A stretch of DNA of 64,000 nt, from positions 1,856,001 to 1,920,000 of the forward strand of contig NC_092577.1 in NCBI RefSeq assembly GCF_037975245.1, written 5' to 3'. Of the stretch, positions 1 to 13,910 are shown piece by piece. Numbering within the stretch: the first letter of the stretch is position 1; every line of letters begins with the position of its first letter. Both the position numbers and the translations under genes were made by a program. The notes under the pieces are model-generated. The model was given only the letters and a program-made list of their open reading frames with translations. It was not told the origin of the DNA and did no database searches. This stretch comes from Apostichopus japonicus (Eukaryota > Echinodermata > Holothuroidea > Aspidochirotida > Stichopodidae).

Positions 1-3000
1 TATGTTTTATCCAAAGGAAAGCAAGAAAGATTTCCTTATTCCTAGTACAATTTTGAAGGGCTATGAAAGTAAAACATTATGTTTATATGACTAAAAAACC
101 GCTGGTTTAGGAAGAGAACCCTTAGTTCAAAACCGCTCCAAAACGAAGTAAAGGAAAAGAATAACAATCCCTCCCCCCAGCCCCCCCCCCCCCGTATCAA
201 AAACTAAAACTATCGAATCGATCAAAATTGTACGATCTTACCATACGAATGGTCAAAAGAGGAAGGAGGAGTCAGGGCCTGGATGGATGGTAGCCAACAC
301 CCCCCCCCCTCCCCCCTGTTTAAAAACTTGACCAAAGTGAGCTTAGTCAATTAAGAAGATAATGCATATGAAGGAAGTAAGGGCATGTTATAAATTGACA
401 AGTTCAACACAAAAATTATGAAGTTACCAGTTCTCTCTTTTATCTTTCTAAAATTAAAATTAATTTTGAACTTCAACGAACCACATAGTCAAACATGGGA
501 ACTGACTAAACATGTTCATGATCATTTTCAATTGATCACTGGGAACAAATGATCGACTAAAATAATAAATGGAGTGAACATCTAAAATTTTGGGGGAAAA
601 ACCCCTTTAAAAAAAAAAAATCCAAAATAAATCACAGCAATATTGTGGAAAATATGCAAGGAAAAACAACTTTGAATACCACAATATCACATTCTCAATA
701 CTTACAATATGTTACAAAACAGATGAAACCATTTTTTTTTTTAATTCTCAAATTTGAAAAAAAAAAGTAATGTTACTTCAGATTCTTTTCACTTCTTTCC
801 CTTTCAACTTGAAGAGCCAAAGGGAATGAAAATGAAACACTGCATTCTGTCAATGAAGGTTTCACAAAATAAAACCCTTAACATTAACACATTATAACAT
901 TATAACACATACTGTAACACATAAATTAATGGCATTAAAAGTTTAAACTACAAGAAACAAACTTGTCCCTCTTCTTAGCCACTTGAGTAGAACAATCGTG
1001 ACCAGATTTTTTGAGTCTCTATCCAAAAATTAAAAGTTTTGTAAGTTTTGGGTGGTACCCTTCAGTCTACCCAAATTTATTTTGTCTACATTCGAAAGAC
1101 AATGGGAGAATTAAGATCAAACCTCTCAACAAAGGATGGGAAAATGTTTGTCATAATATTGACATATAACATATAACAGAAAATTTCCTACAACAATTTT
1201 TTGGGATGGATGTAAGTATTACAAAGTTATATCGTTTGCGGACCGGACCTTATTAACATTTCAAATTGACACCCCTCAGCCCCACCCCCTCAAAAAAAAA
1301 TAATAACAAACCTGAGACATTTGTACTCACTTAGTAGAGAAAATCCGCAAACTTGAAAGGGATCGGGCAGAGTCAGAAAAGGATAAGCCATAAATCTTTT
1401 TATTTTTACAACAACAGGATATAAAAAAACTTTTGCTTCGACTGATCGTATTCGCTCTCCAAAATTTAACGTTCCTTGGAAAATGTCAGAACAAAACTTG
1501 ATGACATGAGAATGAATGTGTATCAAAAGTTGGATCAATAATTTATAATGATTTTATAGAAACATATATATACACCCAGTGCATAAATATGAAACCAAAG
1601 AAATGAGGGTTAAAAGCATGCTCAGAGGAAGCAGCCAATCAGCATCCAAGAAGCTGCATGTTACCATGGAAAAGTATAGAACATTTTAATGAACTCACTG
1701 ATGGTAATTAGTCAGTTGCAAAAGGTTTCTGAAATGCTAACTAAAACCAGTTTTGAAAGGTACCATAAAAAATGTGTAATTCAATGTCCATGAAGTGCAT
1801 CATGAGAAAGAACGGACTGGAGGTTTGGGGTGGGGGAGGTTGGGGGTGGGGGAGGTTGGGGGTGGGGGAAGGAAGGATTTTGAAGTTCAGTATTAACCAC
1901 TTTGTGGCAACATCCAAGCACAGAGCAATTTATTCCAATATGTTGAAATTTGCTATATACTGTAGCTAAACTTGTCCATTAATGGATATTAGTTTAACTT
2001 TACTGCACAATATCATACACACTAAATCAAAATTTTGTAATTTAAAAAAGAAAAAACGAAGGATGAAACATTTGTACTGCTTTAAGTACTTCAAAAATAA
2101 GTAGGGGAGAGCTGTAGGAGGCAGAACAAATGATTTCAAAGGCAGCTCCCATTTACAGAATTAAGAATAAGAAAAGATTAAGCAAAAGCAAACAGTCAGA
2201 AAAAGAAAAAGAATAAAAAGAGAAACGACGCCAAAAAAAAAAAATGGAAAAAATAGGAAGTTGCTCAACTGTAACCAAGTGACAAGTACATTCTTTCAAT
2301 CGTTTGCAGAAAAAAAGCAACGGTCAAGACTACAGATATTTAAGTACAATTTCGAGGCCGTTCAATCATCTTTGCCGTTTCCATCATTTTTCCACCGACT
2401 AAATAAACTTAATCCACAACTGGGTTGTTAATAATGTAACAAGATTCTACATTTTTCTCCTAGCTGAAAAATAAAATATATTAAATCAACACTTAAAAAT
2501 TACTAATATTGCACAGTGGTGCAATTAGTTCTCAGCTGACAGAAAAGTTTCTGTGGAAGGTAGTTTTTGCCAAAAACATATACATTTCTGATCTCCATTT
2601 TGTACTTATTAAAAATATTTGCTAGGGCCTATACATACAACAGTTGGCTAAGGCCTGTATCCAGACTGGGGAATTGTGTGTGGGAGGGGGAGGGGAGGGG
2701 GAGGGGAGGGGAGGGGGAGGGGAGGGGGAGGGGAGGGGGAGGGGGAGGGGGAGGTATCAATGGGGCATGCAGGGCACTGCACTGAACCCTCCATCTATGC
2801 CTTCGTAATGGGTACAGAAACTTCACCAGTTACACTATCTTAGAAGGATGACTTGAGAACACAGGGAGGCCTTAAACAAATTCCGGAGTAAGCTGAGTAA
2901 AACTCAATAGCAGTGGATACTTGGATAAATGAAAGCGGAAGCAGATTACAAAGAGAATCAAGTTACTTGTATGCACCCTTCACAGACATTTAAATTTTAC

Positions 3001-5711
3001 TATACAGTAGTAAACAGTTAGTATCTGTTCAGAAAGTTTGAATTTTTTCAATGTTTCTGGTATTGGGGTTGGGGAAAATGGGTTGGGGGAGGCATGGGGT
3101 TTGGTTGGGGCTCAAGGAATGGAGACAGATGAGTAAAAGGTGATGAAGGCCAAGCAGGTTTGGGTTGCAAACCCGAAGAAATTGTGGACAAAATTTGTTA
3201 ACAATGCTGTTGGATTTTTTAAAACAGAGAGCAGCAGCTGTGTACTGTAAGAACATGGTCAATTTTTATTTAACGTAACTTTTGTAAATTCCATTCAAGG
3301 ATGAATTAACATCAATTTTGTTTGAGATTCCACTTTAAATGATCAACCTCCTGATTATATCCTAATTCTTGATGAGTGCTTGTATATCACAATACCAAAA
3401 AACAAAGAAACAAACTCTTTTCGCTGTTAATGAAACGAAAATGCATCCTTATTAAAAATGAAAAAAAAATCATATTGTCTGTGTACAAACATAAGTGCTT
3501 AAAATTTATGTACAACCAGTGCTACAAAGTTCAAAAGTTCAAAGATTCAGTGAAGAGAAGAATGAATGAAATACAATACATTGTGAAATTGACAACAGCG
3601 CTCGGTAAAATCAAGCTCAGTGCTGTGTCAACTTCCGGGTGTGTGTTCTCTGTTTACGCATTCGTACTTACATCCTGTATTATGGAAAAACCGCATTGAA
3701 ATGATTACGAGACAGTCAATACTGGCATTGAATGTACAGTAATCATGTTATTAATTATTTAAGAAAATACTTACTGAACACCAAAATAGCCTCACTCTAC
3801 CGATTCAACCGTGTAGTACTGTAATCCAAAATCCGTTAATGTATTCTGAGATATGACTGATGATACTATATTCCTACAGTAGATACGATATCCTTTGTGC
3901 ATCTACCTAATGTACGTACGTACGGACACAAAAGCTGCGTAAATCAGAAATCGCTAACGACAAGAAACAGTCAAGTTCAATCCATGAAGACTCACACACA
4001 TATATAGAGTAAAAAAATAGCCAAAACCGATCATGTCAAGTTCAAATATTGTACGGTATATGTCGTCTGGGTTGTGTGGATAACAACCCTACACTGTCCA
4101 TTTGGGATAATCTAAATTGCTATGCTTCAACCTTGAAGATTCTGAAACACACAGATGAGGTATGTACAACCAGAGACAGAGATAAAAAGTATCCTTTGAT
4201 CCCCTAGATGGTATCCAAGAGAGTAAATCTGTATACCAGTTTTCTTCTTCCTCTCTTTTCTTATTTCTCCTCCCAATAGACTAAATCCCCCCTTCTTTTC
4301 AATCACATTGTCTATTCAAAAACGAAGTGATTACGACAATCGACTCAGCTCCTCTAAGGCGCCCATCAATTGGACAGCTGGAGACCGGCTTAGTGCCTCT
4401 CCTCTCAGCAGGCCTAAACTAAACCCTCCTTTTTTCCTCCTACAAATAAAAAAAAAATAAAAAAAGAATCTACTTTAAGCCTTTAATCCTACCCTCCAGT
4501 GCCAATACAAAGCCTCGCTAAGCCCTTTCTCAAACAGAGTTTCCTTCTGGACTAGATGATAAAATCCCTCCAGTTTTCAAAGGAGATCAAAAAAAAAAAA
4601 AAAGAAGAGAGAACAAAAAATCCATCCTTCCATTAACTTCAATCAATTCAAATCTTTGCTATCAGTGTGATCCAGGGAAAATGATAAAAGCCAAGCCTAA
4701 GCTCCTTTTCATGAAAGCTCTTTACCCTGCATAAAAGGGTCGACAGTGCACAGTGTGTATAAGTGGAGGCCAAATGGCTTTTTAAAGTAAAAAGGTTTTT
4801 TTCTCTTTCTTTCTTTCATTCTTTCATTCTTTTCGGTTTTTGTTCTGTCTGATTCGTGAACCGCACAATCCGTTAAAGCCGGCTTAAATTGATCTCCGGT
4901 TGTTTATCACTAGTGGAGCCTTGAGTGTAATCCTTTTAGATAATTGCAGACAGATGAAACCATCTCTCTCTCTAGCTCTCTTTTCTTCTTCTTCGTTGCC
5001 ACTGACATCAATTTTATGGAAATCTCCTCGCGGATCTAATTTCCCCTTCCATCAACGTGGAATCATCTCAAACAGAGTTGCCACGGCAACCCTGCTCAAA
5101 GTATAAAATAAATTCTGTGCAAGGAACTAATCCTGAGTGAAGCATATGTGGATTAGGCTCTAATCTTCTGCCGAGATTTAGTTCATTTCCCTTGAGGAAG
5201 CTGGGCCTTAGCTAATGGTGAGATTCTGTGCTCTGGCTGTGTGATACGTATTAAAACGCACAACAAATGACGCACAGTAAGATACATTGGAGATGGGTTT
5301 AATAAAATACGGTAATTTTTAGTCGCTCTGTTATTATCGATACATATATAAGTCCAACAGGACAAACAGCTCTGAAAATGAAATGATTTGCTTAGTAAAA
5401 CAAATCCAAACAGCTTCATTAAATATCTTTGAAGTGTAAGCATTCACTGTTTGCATAATTAATACTTTCAGTAATTGTACTGGTATGAAATGCAATGCAT
5501 GACACTGGACCAGTGGCCAATAGCAAATATATTCTAGTCGCAGAGTAAGTTTAATGTATAATCTCAATTTATGGGAGGGACAAAATGGGGGGGGGGGATT
5601 AACTGAATAGAAATACTGTACTTTGTATGTTACGACTACAGTACAAATGAATGTAGAACTTGGCTACTTGTTTATGAAAGGTTCAAATAAAATATTCAAA
5701 CAGTTATTGAA
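1..5711. other. Noncoding, AT-rich stretch with homopolymer and G/C-run tracts
   Basis: No exon with convincing codon structure and splice sites was found on either strand. It contains C-runs near 176-194 and 301-316, G-rich tracts near 1829-1870 and 2679-2753, and several A-runs. If the minus-strand exon at 14748-14922 is real, this stretch is probably part of its first intron. The short open frames here look like chance frames or simple-repeat translations. Confidence 0.6.
2679..2753 (+). repeat. G-rich simple repeat (GGGGA-type), G-quadruplex-prone
   Basis: About 75 bases made almost only of runs of four or five G separated by single A. Many consecutive G-runs with one-base loops would allow G-quadruplexes on the plus strand. 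Confidence 0.9.
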
Positions 5712-7427
5712 ATGGAGGGGATAAAAGCAATGATAAAATCATAAAAGCTGTACCTAATGGATGGGATTAAGACAATGATAACATCATATCTACTGTACCT
5801 CATGGATGGGACTAAGACAATGATAAATCATATCTACTGTACCTCATGGATGGGATTAAGACAATGATAACATCATATCTACTGTACCTCATATCTACTG
5901 TACGTCATGGATGGGACTAAGACAATGATAAAATCATATCTACTGTACTTCATGAATGGGAAAAAGACAATGATAAAATCATATCTACTGTTCATCATGG
6001 ATGGGACTAAGACAATGATAAAATCATATCTACTGTACTTCATGAATGGGAAAAAGACAATGATAAAATCATATCTACTGTTCATCATGGATGGGAAAAA
6101 GAAAATGATAAAATCATATCTACTGTACATCATGGATGGGACTAAGACAATGATAAAATCATATCTACTGTACGTCATGGATGGGACTAAGACAATGATA
6201 AAATCATATCTACTGTACTTCATGAATGGGAAAAAGACAATGATAAAATCATATCTACTGTTCATCATGGATGGGAAAAAGAAAATGATAAAATCATATC
6301 TACTGTACATCATGGATGGGACTAAGACAATGATAAAATCATATCTACTGTACGTCATGGATGGGACTAAGACAATGATAAAATCATATCTACTGTACAT
6401 CATGGATGGGACTAAGACAATGATAAATCATATCTACTGTACCTCATATCTACTGTACCTCATGGATGGGACTAAGACAATGATAAAATCATATCTACTG
6501 TACGTCATGGATGGGACTAAGACAATGATAAAATCACTAATGGATGGGCCTAAGACAATGATTAAACCATATCTACTGTACATTATGGATGGGACTAAGA
6601 CAACATAAAATCAAAACATGCTATCTACTGTACCTCATAGATAGGACTAAGACAACGATAAAATCATATCTACTGTACTGTACCTCATGGATGGGACTAA
6701 GACAATGATAAAATCATATCTACTGTACGTCATGGATGGGACTAACACAATGATAAAATCACTAATGGATGGGCCTAAGACAATGATTAAACCAGTTCTA
6801 CTGTACATTATGGATGGGACTAAGACAACATAAAATCAAAACATGCTATCTACTGTACCTCATAGATAGGACTAAGACAACGATAAAATCATATCTACTG
6901 TACTGTACCTCATGGATGGGACTAAGACAATGATAACATCATATCTACTGTACCTCATTGATGGGATTAAGACAATGATAAAATCATAACTACTGTACGT
7001 CATGGATGGGATTAAGACAATGATAAAATAGTTTCTACTGCACCTCATGGATGGGAATAAGACAATGATAACATCATATCTACTGTACCTCATTGATGGG
7101 ATTAAGACAATGATAAAATCATAACTACTGTACGTCATGGATGGGATAAAGACAATGATAAAATAATTTCTACTGTACAGTACCTCATGGATTGGATTAA
7201 GACAATGATAACATCATATTATACTGTACGTCATGGATGGGACTTAGACAACATCATATCTACTGTACCTCGTGGATGGGATTAAGACAATGATAAAATC
7301 ATATCTACTGTACCTCATGGATGGGATTAAGACAATGATAAAATCATAACTACTGTACCTCATGGATGGGATTAAGACAATGATAAAATAATATCTACTG
7401 TATGTCATGGATGGAACATACATCATC
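5712..7427. repeat. 45-bp minisatellite array, about 37 copies
   Basis: Direct repeats with a 45-base period; the core ATGGATGGGACTAAGACAAT recurs throughout. Variant units form higher-order blocks: a four-unit (180-bp) block is repeated within 5997-6400, a five-unit (225-bp) block starting at 6536 recurs at 6761, and a three-unit (135-bp) block recurs near 6953 and 7088. The period is divisible by three, so long frames stay open on both strands; these are judged not to be genes. The flanks are ordinary noncoding DNA. Confidence 0.95.
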
Positions 7428-7639
7428 ATGAATGGTTTTCAAACATTGGTAAGAATCACAACTAGTACTGTACAGTACCTCAACGATGACAATTATTTAA
7501 ATATGTACTACTTTAAACTCCACTGCTCCGCTTAAGTGCCCTACTCTACAAATGGTTCTGGCTTAGTCCTACAAACCTACACTAGCTCCAACCCAAGTAT
7601 GTGATTATTACAGTACTACTGTACTTGTCCTCATCAGGC

Positions 7640-8280
7640 TCTAAATGTCCTGCAAATCCTGTTCTAGCTCCAGCTGTGTCCTAGAGTAGATTTCCTATTT
7701 GAGATCTAGCGGTGTGTCCTATGAAACCTGGTCTAGATCCAACTGTAGGTCCGAGATGAGCCTTCTTCAGGTGTCAGCTCTATGTTCTAGAGTAAAGCTC
7801 TGTTCTAACTCCAGCCATGTGTCCTATGAGACCTGTCCTACAGTACCTCCAGCTGTGTGTCCTATGAAACCTGGTCTAGATCCAACTGTATGTCCTAGAT
7901 GAGTCTTCTTCAGGTGTCAGCTCTATGTTCTAGAGTAAAGCTCTGTTCTAACTCCAGCCATGTGTCCTATGAGACCTGTCCTACCTCCAGCTGTGTGTCC
8001 TATGAGACCTGTTCAGGATAAAATGTGTCCTAGAGTACAAGTCCTGTTCCAACTCCAGCTGTGTGTCCTATGAAACCTGTCCTAGCTCCAACCGTGTTTC
8101 CTATGAGTCCTGTTCAGCATTCAGCTGTGTCCTAGAGTACATGTCCTGTTCCAGCTATGTGTCCTACATTATGAGTCCTGTTCTTGTTCTAGTGTACAAG
8201 TCCTGTTCTTGCTTCAGCTGTGTGACCCATGAGACCTGTTCTACAGTAGCTACAGCCTTTGAAACATGTTCAAGTAGAAC
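7640..8280. repeat. Degenerate minisatellite with ~143-bp higher-order duplication
   Basis: Recurrent core TGTGTCCTATGAAACCTG and relatives (CCTATGAGACCTGTCC, AACTCCAGC) at roughly 30-35-base spacing. A larger block starting near 7711 is repeated with a 143-base offset from about 7854. Open frames in this block are repeat translations. Confidence 0.85.
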
Positions 8281-8299
8281 TAACAATCACAGTTACTAA

Positions 8300-9195
8300 C
8301 AAAATTATGTTTTTTTATTTTTCAGTAACTGAGTTTTGCCCATGCAACTCAATGCAATAATCAACTATTGTACAGTACATTTAAATCGTCTGAGAAAGAA
8401 AACATGTTTAACTTTAAATTAATTTAATTTGACAGGTCAATTCTTTCACAATTCTTTCTTACTGTCAGTGAAATACTGTATTTTACGGAGAAATGTGATA
8501 AAAAGTAAAAACTAAGTTTGCAGAGTAAAACTTTAAACAAATTTCTCCTTTGCCTCCTATTCCTTTGTTTGCTTATTATGTTTTATTTGTAACATTTTTT
8601 TAGCTTCATATTTTTCATTCCTATCCTTGGTGGGCTTGTTCGCCTTGTCCCATATATTCCCAATAGATAAAAGCATAATTAGCCCCAAAATTTACATATT
8701 CTGTAGGGGGGAAGAATAATAGTCTAATGCATGCACACTATCGCAGGAAGATTAAAAGACAGATTCTGAAATTGGATATGATCTTTAGTAATTGACATGA
8801 CACTAAAAGGAGATATTAAGTATCTGGATTTTAAGAAAACCTACAAAAAGGTAGGGAAAAAAAGCAAATTTTCATTCTTTCATGAATAATTTCACGAAGA
8901 AAACTAGGTCTGCAAATAGGTTAATGGAACAAGATTTTTAGGGAAAGCTTCCCCAAAAAAGAGAAATTTTGGTTTTTTTCCTTTTTGCATGATTATGTTG
9001 ATTTACTAAAACCTGTTATGACACAACATAATGTCAACAGACTCACTCAATGCTAATCTAAAAGAGCTCTGTTGGACGACTGATAAATTTAAATATCAGC
9101 AAAATCAGTAGAAAAAGATGAAAATGATACAAATATTGCATATTAAAATAAACAAAGAGCTCAACCACATCCCTTAATGTAAGCAAATACTTCTG
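8300..9195. other. Noncoding, nothing recognised
   Basis: AT-rich sequence without supported exons, RNA genes or clear repeats on either strand. Confidence 0.5.
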
Positions 9196-9203
9196 CTGGA
9201 TTT

Positions 9204-9745
9204 AGATTCTGAACATTTGATTTTCAATTTTAAAGCAGTATATACTGTAGAGAAGATCATGTGAAATTGATTTACTAGATTCAGAGGCTAGTTTTATTTA
9301 CAGTAGATTCTGAACATTTGATTTTAAACCCTAAAGGAGTATATAGAGAGAAGATCACTGATTTACTAGCTTCAGAGGTTAGTTTATTGACAGTAGATTC
9401 TGAACACTTGATTTTCTCAAACCAGTATATTGAGAGAAGATCATGTGAAATTGATTTAAAATGCTCCTCAAAGGCTAATTTTAGTTAGATTCTGAACATT
9501 TGATTTTTAATCTTAAAGCAGTATATATACAGTAAGATCATGTGAAATTGATTTAAAATGCTCCTCAAAGGCTAATTTTATTTAGACTCCATACATTTGA
9601 TTTTAAATCTTACAGCAGATAAGATCATGTGAAATTGATTTATGAGCTTCAAAGGCTACTTTTATTTAGATTCTGAACATTTGAATTTAAATCTTAAAGC
9701 AGATAAGATCATGGGAGATTGATAAACTAGCTTCAAAGGCTCTAG
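9204..9745. repeat. Tandem repeat, ~85-105 bp unit, about 6 copies
   Basis: Each unit begins with GATTCTGAACATTTGATTTT or a close variant (near 9205, 9305, 9394, 9486, 9583 and 9669). It continues with an AAGCAG...AGATCATG segment and a CTTCAAAGGCTA-type segment. Unit length varies through small deletions. Confidence 0.9.
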
Positions 9746-10505
9746 AGTTTTATTTTACATGCTTAAACAGCCAGGATATAATACCTCACTTTGCGAGTTA
9801 ATGTTTTGGCGCTTTTTTGCTGAACTACAACACTACAGGCGTACAGTTTTCACATCTAGTCCAGCCGGGCGGAATATATATGAAATCCCCTGTTGGATGC
9901 AACAGTAGTCACATTAATAGTGTGCAAGACAGCTTTTAGTTAAAAAACAGTACTTAGGAGCTTGTTTCAAGTATGTATATTGGTGCTGATATTTTCCTTC
10001 ATGAAAGAAAATTTCTTTAAGAAATTTTCACCTGTTTCAACATTGAAAGATATGATGAAGTCTGAGGCTGTGAGAGGAAAATGATTGGTTAAGGGCACAG
10101 TTTATCGTAACTATGTGTTTTGCAATGGGTACTAGTAAACTCAGACCAAGGGTACCCTTCAGTCCATGAAAGAAGACTGGATTAAAAATATTATTGTAGA
10201 AGACATGTACTGTATATATCCTGGAATCATGTGTTCATTGGAGGATTAAGGGCAAAGGTAAATGTCTTTGAATGCAATATGGTACGATCAGCACGTGGAT
10301 GAAACCTCAAGGAAACTTATTTACAAAGATGTCGCTTTATAGCAGCCCAGCTGCAGATATAAGTTTGCCCGAATATCTTCAGTTTGTCAATATTCTGAAC
10401 TAACTGAACCTCAAAGGATTTCTTAAGTGCCAAGGTTTGTTTGTTCTTTGTTTCATCAAAGGATCCTTAATGTTTGGTAGGAACATCGGTGGCTTTGACA
10501 AGACT

Positions 10506-10858
10506 GCAAAATGCATTGCATCCACTGATACGATGTATGATATTTGTACTTAAACACTGACGCCATACTATAACTGATAACCAGAGTTAAAAAGTGAATA
10601 ATATTACACATCAATCAAGATAGTAAAATGCATTACAGCCATTGACACATGATATTTGTACTTAAACACTGAGGCCATACTATGACTGACTGATAACCAG
10701 AGTTAAAAAGTGAATCATATTACACTTAAGATAGTAAAATGCATTGCAGCCATTGGCAATTGACGTTTGTACTTTTAACACTGAGGCCCATACTGTAGTA
10801 CTCTAGTTGAACCAGAGTTCAAAAGTGACTAATATTACACATCAAGATAGCATTGTTA
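10506..10858. repeat. Tandem repeat, ~110-119 bp unit, 3 copies
   Basis: Three successive copies start with AAAATGCATTGCA or a close variant near 10507, 10626 and 10736. They share the segments TTTGTACTT, AACACTGA and CCAGAGTT. The array ends just before a hAT-like element. Confidence 0.9.
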
Positions 10859-10925
10859 TCCATTGTTAAATTATGCATATTTTCTTGTCATTCTCAATAT
10901 GAACTGAAATATTGTCCATCTTCAG

Positions 10926-12618
10926 TAGTGTTCAAACGTATAACCTAATCGGAATCGGTACGAAAATTGCATAATCAGGACATAATCGGAATCGGTAAAA
11001 ATTACGTGGAATACCAGTTATGTCATACCGATTATTCAAAAACATATGGAAGGTGAAAATATCAACTGATGTATTAGGTTTGTTCTTTTACTACGAAATA
11101 TTAAAATAAGACACCCTCTATACGTCTTTCACAGTGTACACTTTCATCAAATTAGGCTGCCAGGGTCGCCGATTTTGCTTCCCTCGTGGTTAGTGACTTC
11201 ATATTTCTTGGGACAGTAAGCATAGCAGCAATATATACCAATTTCGCGAATTAACGAATGTGCTGGACAGGGTCGGAACTCGGAAATAGTCAGGGGCGAT
11301 GGGCGTTTCGCCCTAGCAAGTGCTTAAAAGCCCTCCTAAAGCACAACTACGAGTGCGAAAAAGAAATATAAGAAAATCGCCCTCTTTATATCAGGTGTCT
11401 GTGTAAAATTAATTGTGACATGCGTTTGCTTTAGCTAGGAATTGCAGTTACAGCGCGAATCGCGCAAACAGTTCTCACATCCCGCATCAAATTTGAAGCA
11501 GTGCAGGAGGGTCGCGTACAATCACCGGGAAGTTCCCGTGGCAAATTACGGCCTGCACGAAGCAATTTCAGTACCAGCGAAAATAACCTAAAATCCTCAC
11601 AAATCTCCGACCACATGGTAGCCTTACTTCACAGTTCACACTAAATCAACTGCATGGAAATCTAACCTTGCCATCTGTTTATTCGCTCTAGTTGTGTCGC
11701 AAATAAAAAATAAAAATATCAACGGAAACTGCAATCTTCGACCACATGTTAGCCTAACAACCACACTAAGTCAATGGGAAATGTAGCCTAACCATCGGTT
11801 TGCAAAAAAAAAAAAAAATGCGTAGCTTACTTTACAACTTTCAATTTGCTGGAAATCGGCTTTTGTTTGGAAGGTACTGTAAGTGATATGTCTTATAGAG
11901 GGAATGTTATATTTTATATTGGAGTAGTTTCTAGTTGTTATTATTTCTTTACATCAATCTGGTATTACATTTTAGAGTAATTTTAAACAAGTTACGATGG
12001 TACAATTTGCTTTTCAGTTTGATTGGCCTAAGCTTACATTTTCTAATTGAACCTGAATGGAGTTAAATAGGTAACAAATAGGTATGTTTAACTTCAAGTT
12101 CGTAACATTTCTATTTGTTCATAAACGGTATAATACTGAAAATAAGTACAAAATAATGTCGGAATGAAGGCAATATGTCATTAAAATTTACACTTTGGTA
12201 AAGATTGAAGATGGATGGTTTGTCTGAGATATATACTTTTTGAGATGGATATTTTGAGTAACTATTCTTAGCCCATTTCAAGCCATTAACAGGTGACATT
12301 CACGTCGAGGTGGTTAGGCCATTCGCTTAGCACAGTGCTGACTAGGTAGGATGTCATCTCTCCGTATTTTGGAAATTAAAAAAAAACTCCAGAGGTAATT
12401 TGGTACATGTATACAAAATGATACCTTAGAGCCTTGTATAACAACGAAGCAAAAGGAAACGGGAAAATCACAACAATTATTGTTTCTGTCAAACTTTATT
12501 GCCGATTTCGTATATACGGGATATTTTCTCATTTTCAAATAATCGGAATTCGTACGATTATGAAATAATTAATCGATAATCGGTATTTTCTGTTTTATGC
12601 ATAATCTGTTGAACACTA
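10926..12618. mobile_element. hAT-like DNA transposon, non-autonomous, 1.69 kb
   Basis: Perfect 10-bp terminal inverted repeat TAGTGTTCAA at the left end and its complement at the right end, flanked by a perfect 8-bp target duplication ATCTTCAG (10918-10925 and 12619-12626). Subterminal ATAATCGGAATCGGTA-type motifs occur near the left end and in inverted form near the right. Eight-base duplications with TAGTG-type ends are typical of hAT elements. No transposase frame was recognised, so it is probably a deleted derivative. Confidence 0.88.
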
Positions 12619-12756
12619 ATCTTCAGTGCTATATACCTTGACCATCCATAATTTATGCAATAAATGTTTATTATTAAAAGGGCAGCTGCAGTCAAGTGTA
12701 CAGGAACATGCCATGGATTTGTTTACATGTTTTTCAAACTGTTATAAGGAAAAGTG

Positions 12757-13711
12757 CAGTGTTGTGTGGATAATCCTTTGCGATATAGGTATCGGCCGAT
12801 ATTTCCAATACCTGCGGCAAATTAGTATTGATAAAATTTAGCCCCATTTTTGCCAATAACGGCACACCGATATTGCACATTATTTAAAAGCTGCAAAGAG
12901 TATTATGAATGCAGTTTGTTATTAACACCGTTGACTGATGTAAAGATTGTATTTTGAGAATCAAGTCTTCATATATCACAATTTGTGCATGGTTTATATT
13001 TCAAACATGAAGTACTCTCTAATTTTGGCAAGGCTTAGTTGGTAGTATAGCCCGCTAATAGTTGGATATAATTTTTAGGGAAATTAAAAAAATTGAGAAG
13101 TTTTTTCAATTTTGGTTGCAGTAAATACAAGGGGTAGTAAAGGTTCTTAGTCAAGATATGCTTAAGTCTTTTCTACATGAAAACAGTTTTATTCATCGCA
13201 CGATGTTATTTAAAAAAATTTGCTAGGAAATTCTTGGCTCCATTTGGCGACAGCTTGTACCAGACTTGCAGCCTATTGAACGTAGATGTTCAAACAGAGT
13301 AACGAATAGTACAACAGCAGTAACAGGAAGGAAGGCTTGTGCTTTTTCAACAAAAAAAGTCCTAGAACACAGTTTCATGCATATCACATTGGTGGGGAAT
13401 ATGAAAGTCATTTAAAGAGGGATTAGGACTAAAGTTAGTGTTATAGAATATGCACATTTTTTGCTATTAATTTACTAACAGGATTCCGCAAATGCAAGTT
13501 ATAAAAGTTGTCACTGTTTATGAGTTGTGCAAACGATAATAACTTATGTTAGCTGATTGTTATTTTGATACTTTATGTATTAATGCATGGCTAAAAGTGT
13601 GATTTGACCTTCATTCTGGCTGTTTAATAATACCAGTATCAGGCCGATATCAGGATTGGAATATATCGGATATCGGCCAAAACCGATACTGGCGATATCA
13701 GCACAACACTA
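12757..13711. mobile_element. hAT-like element, ~955 bp, older copy
   Basis: Left end CAGTGTTGTG and right end complementary to TAGTGTTGTG, with inverted subterminal motifs of the form GTATCGGCCGATAT near both ends. The flanking octamers GAAAAGTG and GAAAACAG agree at six of eight bases, as expected of a decayed target duplication. No coding remnant was recognised. Confidence 0.65.
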
Positions 13712-13910
13712 GAAAACAGGTCAAAGGTCAGAAATGTGTGTATAAGTAAGGTATTTTTTGTTGTAGTACTACTTGTGATGTAACTGGGGTCTTAGGGTGT
13801 GCTAAATTTTAACCACTATACCTGTATTTCTCACCAATAAAAGAAAGGCCTTTACTTTTGAATTAACTCATCAGGCAAAACATGGCTAGGAAGAAATGGA
13901 TCCCCAAGAA

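Noticed and set aside
5907-6608. Long open frame (233 codons) and its minus-strand counterpart at 5879-6403
   Set aside because: Both translate the 45-bp minisatellite; the period is divisible by three and the frames have no independent coding signal.
11431-11616. 61-codon minus-strand frame inside the 1.69-kb hAT-like element
   Set aside because: No recognisable transposase motif, no splice or promoter context; likely a chance frame.
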